A DNA stretch of 64,000 nucleotides from Escarpia spicata (taxonomy: Eukaryota; Annelida; Polychaeta; Sabellida; Siboglinidae), in NCBI GenBank assembly GCA_963995525.1, contig OZ023214.1:12727771-12791770 (forward strand). Direction: 5' to 3'. Below the pieces are notes generated by a model, which was given only the letters and a program-made list of their open reading frames with translations, was not told where the DNA came from and searched no databases. The stretch's first letter is position 1; every line of letters starts with the position of its first letter. Shown piece after piece: positions 23,820-38,904 of this stretch. The position numbers and the translations under genes were made by a program.

Positions 23820-24800
23820 TACTCATTATTGTGATCAAAACTTGGGCATCCATCTGGATGTTCATCACACTGAATCATATCCTATGTTAACATGTTATGT
23901 AGAGCACAAGCAGCAATTATTATGTGAAATATAATAATTAAGTTCACTTTCTGAATATCCTTGATTCGTCTGAATCTACACTTGAGTCGACCAAATGCAT
24001 TCATGTAATAACATGTACGCGACATACAGCTGACTTTCCTATAATTTGGTGATGAGTCAATGTTTCGTCATCTCTGAGCTGTGTAACAATGCAAGGAAAG
24101 TCGTGATAAATATGTGCACTGTCGCCAAGGAGTTATCCATTTATCTCCCAGGCGATGCTGTCTGGCACTGTAAATGGGTGACATATGAAACATTCTTGCA
24201 TCGTGTACTCTACCTTGGGGACCAACAAACACATAAATTAATTTGGCAATTTCATCACATATACCTTGTAGAAGAACAGAATAATAACCCTTTCTGTTAA
24301 TATAGTCATCGCCATGGCATTGTAGACGAGAAATTCTGATGTGGCATCCATCTGTTGCACCAATGATGTTTGAGATACCACAAGATGAGAATATGTTTGT
24401 GCTGTGTTGTTTCTTAATACTGTTCGGGCAAAGAATGTGCTGATATGAAAAGTTGGAAAAGTCCTGTAGTATATTTGCTATTATTTTATGTGTTGTGCTC
24501 TGTTAGATGTTAAATTAAACCGAAATGTTGTGTTTGCCACGTACCACAAGAATACAAGAGCTTTCTTCTCAATGGGTATTCGTGGCATTCCTCCATATTC
24601 AACGAGTGTGTCGTGGCCTGTTTCGAGAAGAAAGTTCACAAAGCGTTTGAACTGGGCATTGTTGAGATGCATGTGCCTGCTGGAGGTGTGTTCGTCCACC
24701 ACAAGTAACAGGTCAGAACGAACCCCTGTCTTCACAACCACCACAGGATGCCGGTCTTCTCACAGACATAGAGCAAACAATCTTCTGAAAAAAGGATTTA
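23820..24800 (-). pseudogene. PIF/Harbinger-type transposase, right-arm copy
   Basis: Mirror copy of 7150-8130 with the same frameshifts and the same catalytic fragments. Only isolated substitutions separate it from the left copy. Confidence 0.78.
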
Positions 24801-25682
24801 CACACATTAAAAATAATAATTCAAATTGTAGTAACACAAGTAATACATTTGTAAAGGGCAAAACTTTCTTATTTTATTTATTATCAGGGTAAATCAAATG
24901 AATCTGATATCAACATATATGTTTTGTAGCCTGTACACTTCATTTTATGAATGCAAAAACTTACTGCAATTTTAATATATACTAATGAGTTATAATTAGG
25001 GATAATAGTAATGTGATCCGTAGACTCATTACATTTATAATTTATAATTTCGCTAATGCGGGTAATGGTTGTTTTGTAAATGAAGCGTCTGAAGAAAAAA
25101 GAAGACGGGCAACGTCAATGACCGTAACTGTAGACGTAAGTGTAAGAACATGTAAGCGGGCGATATTAGTTTGTTCAATACTAAATGTTTCATACCTCGT
25201 TCTCTTGCGCTGCCATTCGATTTCGTTAACACCAGCCGTAGCGTATTTAATCATTGTAAAGATGTGGACATAGTATGCAAAAACTACAACACAACAACGT
25301 TAACAAATGTCCATGTTTATTTTGATCAACCATCTCGTACAAAATGTAACTAATATCAACAATACCTGCGCATGCGCACTACGTGCAATCACTGGAACGC
25401 GCTGCCTGCTGGTAGGCGTGGTGGTGAACACGAGTGGTGAATACGACTTCACGAGGTGATTGGAACGCAGCATGAGACCACCGGCATTGTCTTTGACCGC
25501 CAGCGGTCCCCCTGTGGGTCAGTGTAGCGTGGTCATGGTCGATGCGACCGGCGCAATTCCTACGGCCCTGAAAAAAACCCGAACACTTAACATATCTAAT
25601 GTTACCCAATTGAATTTGTTACGTGTAACTGCACAGCGCTGCGGCGGAAGAATGTACACAGTGGTGTATGCGTCCGGGGCAA

Positions 25683-26130
<448 letters not shown>

Positions 26131-28122
26131 ACACTACATACGTGTCCTCGTGATATTTTTTTCGACACTACTCGTGTTGACTGATAAAATTCCTCTCGCG
26201 AAATACCAGAGAAAGATAAATTTCTTACAGGGGGGGGGGTACGCCTATTAATGCCACAGCGTGATGCGTTTGAACAAACATTATGTCGGCGTAATGTAGG
26301 GTTTCTCATACATACTGATTACGTTGGTTCCACGTAGACAAATGATATATATATATATATACCAGAAAACGTTGCCACAATACCTACTATTGCTCAGTTG
26401 AGCTGGTTACGCGTGACTGCACAAAGATGCCGCGGGTGGCAACATTGGTTATTAATTGACAAACTGCACGGGGTAGATTTAGTTGACATATTCGCTGTCC
26501 GGGCGGACGGTTTATACAATCTTCAGACGAAGAATACATAGTTAGTGTTGCGTCGGGTTTACAAGTCTTAAACGAATTACCGGTAGGTTAACATTGTTTC
26601 TTTTAATAATATGTGCGATGTTTATATGTGAGTGTGTGTGTGTGTGCGTGTGCGTGTGCGTGTGCGTGTGCGTGTGCGTGTGCGTGTGCGTGAGTGCGAG
26701 CGTGCGTGATAGCGGGTGGGGATGTGGGTGCGTGTGACACTTTTTAAGAATTTAACAACCTTTGCTCTAACTTGATATGTGCACACACAAAACGACGAAA
26801 CGCAAAAACGCACACCCGCACACCCGCACACCCGCACACCCGCACACACGCACACAAGCACACACGCACACAAGCACACATGAATAAACCCAACATCCGC
26901 ATGCACGCACGCACGCACGCACACACACACGCACACACGCACACACGCACACACGCACGCACACAAACACACACACACTAACGAGCGCTCGCGCTTGGAC
27001 ACACACAGACATTACATCCGACATTATTTGAATTCTGCTACCAAGTTTACTCATAAATTTCCCAGAAAATATAAGAGAAAGAGATACGTCTTATTTCGTG
27101 GGTTAAGCCTATTAATGTAAGTTGAAACAAACTTTGTGCCTGCATAATGTAGGGTCTCTCGTTGCTGTCATTAATTCACACTTATTACGTTAGTTCCACA
27201 ACTGGTATTCGTTTTTCGACTTATACACAAAAATTAAGTTTCAAAGGCCACCCCCGAAACGTTCATCAATGCGGAAGTATTCACACACAAAAATATGGTT
27301 GCTTAGTTGGATTGGTTACGCAAGCTTGCATAGCGGGTGGCACACTGCAAAGGGGTATTTAGTTGTTGACATATTCGCTGTCCAGGTGGACTATTTATTT
27401 CTTTTTCAGACGAAGTTGGAGTTGTATAGTGTGCACATTCCTTTTTAAGCGAATTACCGGTAAAGTAACATTGTCTTAGGAAAGAATGTACACGCTAGTG
27501 TTGTGTTGCTGCAAATGAACGCCTTTCGCTAGGGGATCGAGAACGGTATATAAATATATTTGACAATTGTGAGATCAGCGCATCAGCTTATCAATGCATT
27601 ATATTCTTCTGAGCCTTTTCCCTAGAGACGAAGCCTATGTTCTATGTCGTCGTATAGACAAAGTACGTACAACCGTATACAATTATATGTTAGATAAATG
27701 AGCATCATTACATGCAAAATATAAGTTCCCAGAAACGATATAAATAAGCCTGCATTTGTCAAAGTGGATATTTTGTTCAACCCTTGACTAATTTGAGACG
27801 ACTTTTGATTTCGTCGATGGTTTGTAGACTACTACAGCTGTAGCCACTGGTCTTTATCCTTTGTTGCCACCCTCTTTAAAATGTCCATTTTCATGTTAGT
27901 GTCTCTATCCTATGTTAACTCGGGAGATCTTTGAACGGCAGGTCCATCCACTCTTTTGTGGTGTCTATCTTCATTTTCCTTTGACTTTTCCACTCCCCAT
28001 TTCCAAGTGCCTTATGGGATTTCTGCGGTTCGAAACGGTTGCAGCGTGCGGTTTGTTTGCCATACTACCTTCCATTAATATTTTGCATAGAGCCCATGTA
28101 GAACGTGTTGTCGCAACACGAC

Positions 28123-28431
28123 ATGGACAAGTGCCAGCGTTGCGAGAAGAGCGTCTATTTAGTCGAGAAGGCCAGGACCGTCAGAGGCGCCGTCTTCCAC
28201 AAGCAGTGCTTCAAGTGTGCCGAGTGCAACCAGTACCTCACTATGAAGACCTTCAACTCGAACGAATTGGACGGCGATGAGAGAAATATTTACTGCGCAA
28301 CGCACAAACCGAAGACACAAGGGAGCGCTTACGGTGCCGACGCTCTTGGCATCCGGAGTGCAATGCTCGCTCAGAGCCACCTGAAGGTGACAAAGCTGTT
28401 CTTCGACAAACATAGCTACCCGATATTCGTG
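28123..28431 (+). CDS. Hillarin-like exon 1 (LIM domain), right-arm copy
   Basis: Same exon as 34429-34737, on the same strand and 6306 bases upstream of it. ATG, LIM residues and donor GTAAGT are all intact. It is a potential alternative first exon for the downstream catalytic exons, or part of a partial duplicate gene. Confidence 0.75.
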
Positions 28432-28819
28432 GTAAGTGATGTTGTACACTTTATATAAGATATACTTTTAGTGTATTTATAACACCACTGACGAAGTTCT
28501 GTGTAACAACCTACTTAAAGTGTCAGTCTACAGTTTCACTGACAACCGGCGTAACCAATCTTTCAAAGTATGTACAAAATACTATATGCACTTCTGTGCA
28601 GTGGGCTTATCTGTCATTAGCAACAATTACAACAGTCGGCAGTTGAGTTAATCAATCAGAGTGGTATATTTCAGCTGAAATGTGTTAACATAAGAACCAC
28701 AACACTGAATTAGATTGCAATAAAGTGGGTGATAACTGATAAATATCCAGCATATAAGTTAGCTGTGTTTGATATTACGCACGCACACGCACGCACACGC
28801 GCACGCGGACAAACACACA

Positions 28820-28850
<31 letters not shown>

Positions 28851-29866
28851 GCGAACGCATTGCAATGTTCTAAAGACCAGGGGCTTACACCGTAAGACGA
28901 AACGTCATATTGACTGATGGTCCGATTTTGTTCCAGTTGTGTCGTAAGACAGTGCAAATGCGACCTATCCGTTCGCGCCAAACCCTATTTGAGTTTAAAT
29001 AAAATATCAAGACGGGTCCCGCGCTTATTGCTTGCGGCGGTCCTTTATTGTTTTGCCTGGTAAAACTCCTATTTGAAGACGTTGTCCTGCTTTTAATACA
29101 TGATTGGTTACAATATCAGCGAAGAGCGAAGGACTGATCTTATCCGTACATGTTCTGATCAATGGTTATCCCCATACATGATCAGTTCATTCCAATGTTA
29201 TGTATGCCTTAGGGACATTGTCTCGGTGGAATGTGCAAGGCACCACGCTTGAAATATAAAATTACCCATGTTGATTGTTATCAGTGAAGAGGTTTCACTT
29301 TGGTTAGATCTGACGAAAACCTGACCAGACATACACGTATCTGAAATGGCGCACTTGTGTCCCCAAGAAGTTACTAGTACCAGCAACGTAGTTTCACATT
29401 ACTAACTGGGGAACTAATTTGTATTTACAGCAGACCTGCTATATTGTGTGCACGCATGCAAAACGGGAGGGGCATTGCCACAAGCCCTTTCCCTGCCCCT
29501 AGTGCTACAAACGTGCACGCTCCAAAGCGTCCTTACATCACACCATACAGTTACCTGTGCTCTCTTAATCAATCATTGTAATAAATATTCACTGGTTCCG
29601 AGAGGACTTTGTAAGCCCCCAAGGGAATACGAGGGAAACATTACTTATAAAAATGAACATACATATCGATACATGTCAATAGCCCAACAAGGAACTTTAA
29701 ATGATAAAAGTGAGCTTAATACGAATGTTTGCTAATGGGGGCAAAAATGGTCTCTCAGAGGTAAAACAGTTTAGTTGAACACCTGACATAAATGCTGCAC
29801 GAAATGATCCCGAACGCTCCCGAACTGCACCAAGATGCATTTACCACTGGCATTCTTCATTTGCAG

Positions 29867-29944
29867 GGAGAAGTCAAGGCGAAGATTCAAAAGGCGCAGC
29901 GGGAATTGGAAAAAGAACAACGCAAGGAGGAAGATGAACTTAGA
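29867..29944 (+). CDS. Hillarin-like exon 2, right-arm copy
   Basis: Copy of the 26-codon coiled-coil exon at 36171, identical in translation, with acceptor TTTGCAG and donor GTAAGG. Confidence 0.6.
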
Positions 29945-31053
29945 GTAAGGTGGGGCAAAGCGCCCGTGTTGGGGCATAGCGCCCATGCCACTATCTTGGC
30001 GAATATTGCATTTGGTGCCTTCACATAGCGATCAAATGAGTAATGACTGAGTCCTGACGACACATCAACGTGCTATGGCTTTACAGAATCGAACACGATG
30101 TAAGTACAGCTGATTTACCGTTTCTTTATTATTTGTTATAAGATCGCTTCCATATTAATCAATCAATTTCCCCTAAATGGTTACTAATTTTGAAAAGCTT
30201 GGAATAGCTTTCTAAACTATGTTATATAACCTGCATTGTCATGCCTTCAGGTACAGTGAGCGATAAAAGAAAATGTCATGACTCAAACGTTCTCATCATA
30301 GTCGCCAGTGGGGCATAGCGCCACCTGTGAATTGGGGCAATGCGCCCATGCCTGCGCGCTATGCCCCATCTGCAATTATTGATATAAAAGTAGCATTGTG
30401 AATATATATATATATATATAACCAATGTTTGTGTTTAGCGCGCACACACACACACACACACACACAATTATTTATAATATTGTGTGTTTGTGTGGCTTCA
30501 GTGTCTGAGCTGCAAGAAATGGGCACACGCCGCGTGCACTGCAGGCGACCCATACTACATTTGCCCCATTTGTGAATCAGACTCAGACTTATTTGGATGA
30601 ACAAATTCAACAGCACGTCGTCATAGCACATGTCGCTACACTGAAGCCACCAGCGAACTGCATTCAGTTTCCTTGGTGCGATATCAATCTTTGTTCGTGT
30701 TTCATTTGGTTTGTAGGCTGCATTATGTATGTGCATTAAATAAAGTTCTGTATTATTGTTATTAGATAATCATTGTGTAGCCTTCTCATAAAAAATACAT
30801 GCAATTCCACATGGGGCATAGCGCCCATCCCATGTGCGCTTTGCCCCACCTACGGGGCAAAGCGCCCGAATCGGGTGAATGCATATAATTAATCACATTA
30901 CAAAAACATATTATTCGAATCATGTTAGATTTGCACGACATATACTCAATATAGTTACCGACATATTGTAGATATTTGTAGGTATATTGCACTAAATACA
31001 GCCAACCGTTATGACAATATGTGTTACCCTGGGCGCTATGCCTCACCCTACTC
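29943..31053 (+). mobile_element. Pogo/Tigger-like element, family 1, right-arm copy
   Basis: Reverse complement of 943-2053. The PHD-like tail is at 30490-30600 on the plus strand. It is flanked by TA on both sides and starts inside the last codon of exon 2. Confidence 0.85.
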
Positions 31054-31898
31054 TATGGTGAAATTCTGGGTTGAAAGGAGTGTGAACGTGAAGGTTAGCC
31101 CAATGTCGCATTGTTTTCTCGAATTGAAACTTACGGTCTCACGTTGTCATTTGAATCAATATGTTAATTGTGGGCAGCTGTTTCCAAGTACGGTGGACAA
31201 AGAAGTAACACGACATCAAAGACCCCCACCCCATGTACGTCACGCTGACCCGTAGACCCCCGTCTCCTAAGCATGACGTACTTTATGGATGATCCCTGAG
31301 TAGTTTCATTTCGTTGGTACTCCTATCAAAAAGCCTGTGATACAATTATTTAATGTTGTATATGAAGAAACGTTTTTAAATGATTAAATTCACGCCATGC
31401 AAAGTCACATGACATAAACGTATGCCTTATAAGTCATGCGAAGAGGATAAGCAAAAATACTGTGGTAATAAGTTATAATAAATTAGTGAGTATTGCATTA
31501 GAATAGCTTCAGCGAAGTCCCATTAACCACGTGTTCCTCCACATTCTCTCCTTACTGCAGGAATATGCTAAAGGAAGGACACTTTGTAATATAAAATATT
31601 AATATGGGATGTGCAAGTTTGTGCAAATGCTAGCGGAATGAATATATATATTTTTTTTATTCACATATATCTCAGAGTGGCTGGTTACACGTAGAGAGTA
31701 TGCCTTTAGCTTATCGAGAGTTCAACATTTTTGTATGATACAAACAATGTTGGTCTTTCAATAAGCTAAAATTTTCCTCGTCCACTTGCATCTGGAGACT
31801 TTCTTATAGATAACAATCTTGCTAACATGTCTTTATATTATGGACAATGTTATCAATACGGGCGCTTAATTGATTGTCTTTAATACTTCCATTATTAG

Positions 31899-32009
31899 GC
31901 AATGGCTCAGGCACTTACAGCGACGAAGGTGAATAAACACGGAGAACAAATGATGAGCTTGCTAAAAAATCTACAAGAAGAAAGTCACAAGATGATCGAT
32001 GCGGAAGTC
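31899..32009 (+). CDS. Hillarin-like exon 3, right-arm copy
   Basis: Copy of the exon at 38203. Acceptor ATTATTAG is present. The sequence differs from copy B by one substitution that changes a Thr to Ser in the QEE(T/S)HK stretch. The 3' end is uncertain. Confidence 0.45.
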
Positions 32010-32228
32010 GTTAGTCTTACTTAATTACTTACTTACTAATGTAATCCACTTAACGTAGTGGCACGTTGAGTTCTTTCCTAGTCTTATTCAACGTTAAATG
32101 CATCAAAGGATCGGTCACTTATGATTGGTGACGGCAATGTAAAAGCGAGCAACACGTCAAACAAGATACAATCATTTGTACTCGAAATGTTAACACATAA
32201 CTACAGCGGAAATGTTAGCTTGTTAATA

Positions 32229-33287
<1,059 letters not shown>

Positions 33288-34428
33288 CGAGCGCTCGCGC
33301 TTGGACACACACAGACATTACATCCGACATTATTTGAATACTGCTACCAAGTTTACTCATAAATTTCCCAGAAAATATCAGAGAAAGAGATACGTCTTAT
33401 TTCGTGGGTTAAGCCTATTAATGTAAGTTGAAACAAACTTTGTGCCTGCATAATGTAGGGTCTCTCGTTGCTGTCATTAATTCACACTTATTACGTTAGT
33501 TCCACAACTGGTATTCGTTTTTCGACTTATACACAAAAATTAAGTTGCAAAGGCCACCCCCGAAACGTTCATCAATGCGGAAGTATTCACACACAAAAAT
33601 ATGGTTGCTTAGTTGGATTGGTTACGCAAGCTTGCATAGCGGGTGGCACACTGCAAAGGGGTATTTAGTTGTTGACATATTCGCTGTCCAGGTGGACTAT
33701 TTATTTCTTTTTCAGACGAAGTTGGAGTTGTATAGTGTGCACATTCCTTTTTAAGCGAATTACCGGTAAAGTAACATTGTCTTAGGAAAGAATGTACACG
33801 CTAGTGTTGTGTTGCTGCAAATGAACGCCTTTCGCTAGGGGATCGAGAACGGTATATAAATATATTTGACAATTGTGAGATCAGCGCATCAGCTTATCAA
33901 TGCATTATATTCTTCTGAGCCTTTTCCCTAGAGACGAAGCCTATGTTCTATGTCGTCGTATAGACAAAGTACGTACAACCGTATACAATTATATGTTAGA
34001 TAAATGAGCATCATTACATGCAAAATATAAGTTCCCAGAAACGATATAAATAAGCCTGCATTTGTCAAAGTGGATATTTTGTTCAACCCTTGACTAATTT
34101 GAGACGACTTTTGATTTCGTCGATGGTTTGTAGACTACTACAGCTGTAGCCACTGGTCTTTATCCTTTGTTGCCACCCTCTTTAAAATGTCCATTTTCAT
34201 GTTAGTGTCTCTATCCTATGTTAACTCGGGAGATCTTTGAACGGCAGGTCCATCCACTCTTTTGTGGTGTCTATCTTCATTTTCCTTTGACTTTTCCACT
34301 CCCCATTTCCAAGTGCCTTATGGGATTTCTGCGGTTCGAAACGGTTGCAGCGTGCGGTTTGTTTGCCATACTACCTTCCATTAATATTTTGCATAGAGCC
34401 CATGTAGAACGTGTTGTCGCAACACGAC

Positions 34429-34737
34429 ATGGACAAGTGCCAGCGTTGCGAGAAGAGCGTCTATTTAGTCGAGAAGGCCAGGACCGTCAGAGGCGCCGTC
34501 TTCCACAAGCAGTGCTTCAAGTGTGCCGAGTGCAACCAGTACCTCACTATGAAGACCTTCAACTCGAACGAATTGGACGGCGATGAGAGAAATATTTACT
34601 GCGCAACGCACAAACCGAAGACACAAGGGAGCGCTTACGGTGCCGACGCTCTTGGCATCCGGAGTGCAATGCTCGCTCAGAGCCACCTGAAGGTGACAAA
34701 GCTGTTCTTCGACAAACATAGCTACCCGATATTCGTG
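34429..34737 (+). CDS. Hillarin/kyphoscoliosis-peptidase-like gene, exon 1: LIM domain
   Basis: The exon has 103 codons, from ATG (context ACGACATGG, with an in-frame TAG seven codons upstream) to a phase-0 donor GTAAGT. It encodes one LIM zinc-binding domain: C4-x2-C7-x18-H26-x2-C29-x2-C32-x2-C35-x22-C58-x2-H61. It is followed by a Gly/Ala-rich linker and a KLFFDKHSYPIF end. An N-terminal LIM joined to a transglutaminase-like KY domain is the arrangement of hillarin and nematode LTD-1, cytoskeleton-associated proteins. The catalytic-type exons lie downstream at 45855-50844. This is copy 3 of the exon and the one nearest to them, so it is the most likely first exon. Confidence 0.85.
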
Positions 34738-35123
34738 GTAAGTGATGTTGTACACTTTATATAAGATATACTTTTAGTGTATTTATAACACCACTGACGA
34801 AGTTCTGTGTAACAACCTACTTAAAGTGTCAGTCTACAGTTTCACTGACAACCGGCGTAACCAATCTTTCAAAGTATGTACAAAATACTATATGCACTTC
34901 TGTGCAGTGGGCTTATCTGTCATTAGCAACAATTACAACAGTCGGCAGTTGAGTTAATCAATCAGAGTGGTATATTTCAGCTGAAATGTGTTAACATAAG
35001 AACCACAACACTGAATTAGATTGCAATAAAGTGGGTGATAACTGATAAATATCCAGCATATAAGTTAGCTGTGTTTGATATTACGCACGCACACGCACGC
35101 ACACGCGCACGCGGACAAACACA

Positions 35124-35154
<31 letters not shown>

Positions 35155-36170
35155 GCGAACGCATTGCAATGTTCTAAAGACCAGGGGCTTACACCGTAAG
35201 ACGAAACGTCATATTGACTGATGGTCCGATTTTGTTCCAGTTGTGTCGTAAGACAGTGCAAATGCGACCTATCCGTTCGCGCCAAACCCTATTTGAGTTT
35301 AAATAAAATATCAAGACGGGTCCCGCGCTTATTGCTTGCGGCGGTCCTTTATTGTTTTGCCTGGTAAAACTCCTATTTGAAGACGTTGTCCTGCTTTTAA
35401 TACATGATTGGTTACAATATCAGCGAAGAGCGAAGGGCTGATCTTATCCGTACATGTTCTGATCAATGGTTATCCCCATACATGATCAGTTCATTCCAAT
35501 GTTATGTATGCCTTAGGGACATTGTCTCGGTGGAATGTGCAAGGCACCACGCTTGAAATATAAAATTACCCATGTTGATTGTTATCAGTGAAGAGGTTTC
35601 ACTTTGGTTAGATCTGACGAAAACCTGACCAGACATACACGTATCTGAAATGGCGCACTTGTGTCCCCTTGAAGTTACTAGTACCAGCAACGTAGTTTCA
35701 CATTACTAACTGGGGAACTAATTTGTATTTACAGCAGACCTGCTATATTGTGTGCACGCATGCAAAACGGGAGGGGCATTGCCACAAGCCCTTTCCCTGC
35801 CCCTAGTGCTACAAACGTGCACGCTCCAAAGCGTCCTTACATCACACCATACAGTTACCTGTGCTCTCTTAATCAATCATTGTAATAAATATTCACTGGT
35901 TCCGAGAGGACTTTGTAAGCCCCCAAGGGAATACGAGGGAAACATTACTTATAAAAATGAACATACATATCGATACATGTCAATAGCCCAACAAGGAACT
36001 TTAAATGATAAAAGTGAGCTTAATACGAATGTTTGCTAATGGGGGCGAAAATGGTCTCTCAGAGGTAAAACAGTTTAGCTGAACACCTGACATAAATGCT
36101 GCACGAAATGATCCCGAACGCTCCCGAACTGCACCAAGATGCATTTACCACTGGCATTCTTCATTTGCAG

Positions 36171-36248
36171 GGAGAAGTCAAGGCGAAGATTCAAAAGGCG
36201 CAGCGGGAATTGGAAAAAGAACAACGCAAGGAGGAAGATGAACTTAGA
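36171..36248 (+). CDS. Hillarin-like exon 2: coiled-coil segment ending in transposon
   Basis: 26 codons, phase 0 on both sides, with acceptor TTCATTTGCAG and donor GTAAGG. It encodes GEVKAKIQKAQRELEKEQRK then EEDELR, a charged helix likely to form a coiled coil. The exon's last two bases and the donor are the first bases of the pogo-like element that starts at 36247. Removing the element and one TA would join CTT to ATG followed by GTGAAA, which is also a phase-0 donor. The element may therefore have replaced the original donor without shifting the frame. Confidence 0.65.
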
Positions 36249-37357
36249 GTAAGGTGGGGCAAAGCGCCCGTGTTGGGGCATAGCGCCCATGCCACTATCT
36301 TGGCGAATATTGCATTTGGTGCCTTCACATAGCGATCAAATGAGTAATGACTGAGTCCTGACGACACATCAACGTGCTATGGCTTTACAGAATTGAACAC
36401 GATGTAAGTACAGCTGATTTACCGTTTCTTTATTATTTGTTATAAGATCGCTTCCATATTAATCAATCAATTGCCCCTAAATGGTTACTAATTTTGAAAA
36501 GCTTGGAATAGCTTTCTAAACTATGTTATATAACCTGCATTGTCATGCCTTCAGGTACAGTGAGCGATAAAAGAAAATGTCATGACTCAAACGGTCTCAT
36601 CATAGTCGCCAGTGGGGCATAGCGCCACCTGTGAATTGGGGCAATGCGCCCATGCCTGCGCGCTATGCCCCATCTGCAATTATTGATATAAAAGTAGCAT
36701 TGTGAATATATATATATATATATAACCAATGTTTGTGTTTAGCGCGCACACACACACACACACACACACAATTATTTATAATATTGTGTGTTTGTGTGGC
36801 TTCAGTGTCTGAGCTGCAAGAAATGGGCACACGCCGCGTGCACTGCAGGCGACCCATACTACATTTGCCCCATTTGTGAATCAGACTCAGACTTATTTGG
36901 ATGAACAAATTCAACAGCACGTCGTCATAGCACATGTCGCTACACTGAAGCCACCAGCGAACTGCATTCAGTTTCCTTGGTGCGATATCAATCTTTGTTC
37001 GTGTTTCATTTGGTTTGTAGGCTGCATTATGTATGTGCATTAAATAAAGTTCTGTATTATTGTTATTAGATAATCATTGTGTAGCCTTCTCATAAAAAAT
37101 ACATGCAATTCCACATGGGGCATAGCGCCCATCCCATGTGCGCTTTGCCCCACCTACGGGGCAAAGCGCCCGAATCGGGTGAATGCATATAATTAATCAC
37201 ACTACAAAAACATATTATTCGAATCATGTTAGATTTGCACGACATATACTCAATATAGTTACCGACATATTGTAGATATTTGTAGGTATATTGCACTAAA
37301 TACAGCCAACCGTTATGACAATATGTGTTACCCTGGGCGCTATGCCTCACCCTACTC
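36247..37357 (+). mobile_element. Pogo/Tigger-like element, family 1, copy B
   Basis: 1111 bp, TA-flanked (36245-36246 and 37358-37359), with the same TIRs and iterons as the other two copies. The PHD-like tail is at 36794-36904. It is shared by all three modules at the same position, so it inserted before the duplications. Confidence 0.85.
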
Positions 37358-38202
37358 TATGGTGAAATTCTGGGTTGAAAGGAGTGTGAACGTGAAGGTT
37401 AGCCCAATGTCGCATTGTTTTCTCGAATTGAAACTTACGGTCTCACGTTGTCATTTGAATCAATATGTTAATTGTGGGCAGCTGTTTCCAAGTACGGTGG
37501 ACAAAGAAGTAACACGACATCAAAGACCCCCACCCCATGTACGTCACGCTGACCCGTAGACCCCCGTCTCCTAAGCATGACGTACTTTATGGATGATCCC
37601 TGAGTAGTTTCATTTCGTTGGTACTCCTATCAAAAAGCCTGTGATACAATTATTTAATGTTGTATATGAAGAAACGTTTTTAAATGATTAAATTCACGCC
37701 ATGCAAAGTCACATGACATAAACGTATGCCTTATAAGTCATGCGAAGAGGATAAGCAAAAATACTGTGGTAATAAGTTATAATAAATTAGTGAGTATTGC
37801 ATTAGAATAGCTTCAGCGAAGTCCCATTAACCACGTGTTCCTCCACATTCTCTCCTTACTGCAGGAATATGCTAAAGGAAGGACACTTTGTAATATAAAA
37901 TATTAATATGGGATGTGCAAGTTTGTGCAAATGCTAGCGGAATGAATATATATATTTTTTTTATTCACATATATCTCAGAGTGGCTGGTTACACGTAGAG
38001 AGTATGCCTTTAGCTTATCGAGAGTTCAACATTTTTGTATGATACAAACAATGTTGGTCTTTCAATAAGCTAACATTTTCCTCGTCCACTTGCATCTGGA
38101 GACTTTCTTATAGATAACAATCTTGCTAACATGTCTTTATATTATGGACAATGTTATCAATACGGGCGCTTAATTGATTGTCTGTAATACTTCCATTATT
38201 AG

Positions 38203-38313
38203 GCAATGGCTCAGGCACTTACAGCGACGAAGGTGAATAAACACGGAGAACAAATGATGAGCTTGCTAAAAAATCTACAAGAAGAAACTCACAAGATGAT
38301 CGATGCGGAAGTC
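38203..38313 (+). CDS. Hillarin-like exon 3 (putative helical segment)
   Basis: Acceptor ATTATTAG is followed by a phase-0 frame giving AMAQALTATKVNKHGEQMMS, then LLKNLQEETHKMIDAEV, a helical pattern in keeping with exon 2. Candidate donors are GTTAGT after 38313 (phase 0) or GTGAAT after 38232 (also phase 0). If neither is used, the frame stops at 38326. The presence of the exon is inferred from frame, composition and splice sites, not from homology. Confidence 0.5.
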
Positions 38314-38532
38314 GTTAGTCTTACTTAATTACTTACTTACTAATGTAATCCACTTAACGTAGTGGCACGTTGAGTTCTTTCCTAGTCTTATTCAACGTTA
38401 AATGCATCAAAGGATCGGTCACTTATGATTGGTGACGGCAATCTAAAAGCGAGCAACACATCAAACAAGATACAATCATTTGTACTCGAAATGTTAACAC
38501 ATAACTACAGCGGAAATGTTAGCTTGTTAATA

Positions 38533-38802
38533 GTTAATAAGGTAATAATTAGCGCCTGTTTCTGACACGACTGCCTACATTGTTTGTAGAGAAACATTAC
38601 GTGAGGCGTAGATATAAAGTAAAGGTATATCCTTATATAGCGCTGGATCCACTCCTTAGGACTGCCCAAAGCGCTTTACACGTCAGCCCCTGTCAGATCG
38701 GTTTAATAATATAATAATACATTTATTTGTACTAAAAAATTGTACAATTCGACTAAATCAATGTATATAAGTTACTGTGTACATAAAACAGTAAGCAATG
38801 AG
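38533..38802. other. Repeat-derived intron DNA with SINE 3' tail
   Basis: 38621-38643 read in reverse gives GCGCTATATAAGGATATACC, the same tail that ends the SINE at 51562-51875. It is followed by CACTCCTTAGGACTGCCCAA and GCGCTTTACACG, further parts of this repeat type. No gene is visible. Confidence 0.55.
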
Positions 38803-38897
38803 CGCAGCTCGTCAATGGCTAAAAAGAAGAGCTACCCGCATTATCTATAATATAGATAATGCGGATAGCTCTTCTTTTTAGCCATTGATGAGCTGCG
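38803..38897. repeat. Near-perfect hairpin, 47-nt arms
   Basis: 38803-38849 pairs with 38851-38897 around a single base, with about two mismatched positions (for example CTACCC opposite GGATAG, and CTCGTC opposite GATGAG). It sits just beside the 3' repeat tail of a LINE fragment. It may form a cruciform or be two LINE ends joined head-to-head. Confidence 0.92.
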
Positions 38898-38904
38898 ATG
38901 TAAA

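Larger units (their letters stand above)
17957..25473 (-). mobile_element. 7.5-kb TIR element, right-arm copy
   Basis: Mirror image of 6477-13991 with the same TIRs and the same decayed genes. Lesions are shared with the left copy, so decay predates the inverted duplication. A few amino-acid differences exist between the copies. Confidence 0.72.
26971..32228 (+). repeat. Direct segmental duplication, copy A (5.26 kb)
   Basis: This segment recurs in the same orientation at 33277-38532, offset 6306 falling to 6304. It starts inside a CA array and ends at unique sequence near TTGTTAATA. It carries the LIM exon, exon 2, the 1.1-kb pogo-like element and exon 3 of the hillarin-like gene. The same block is also in the left palindrome arm, giving three copies. 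Confidence 0.96.
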
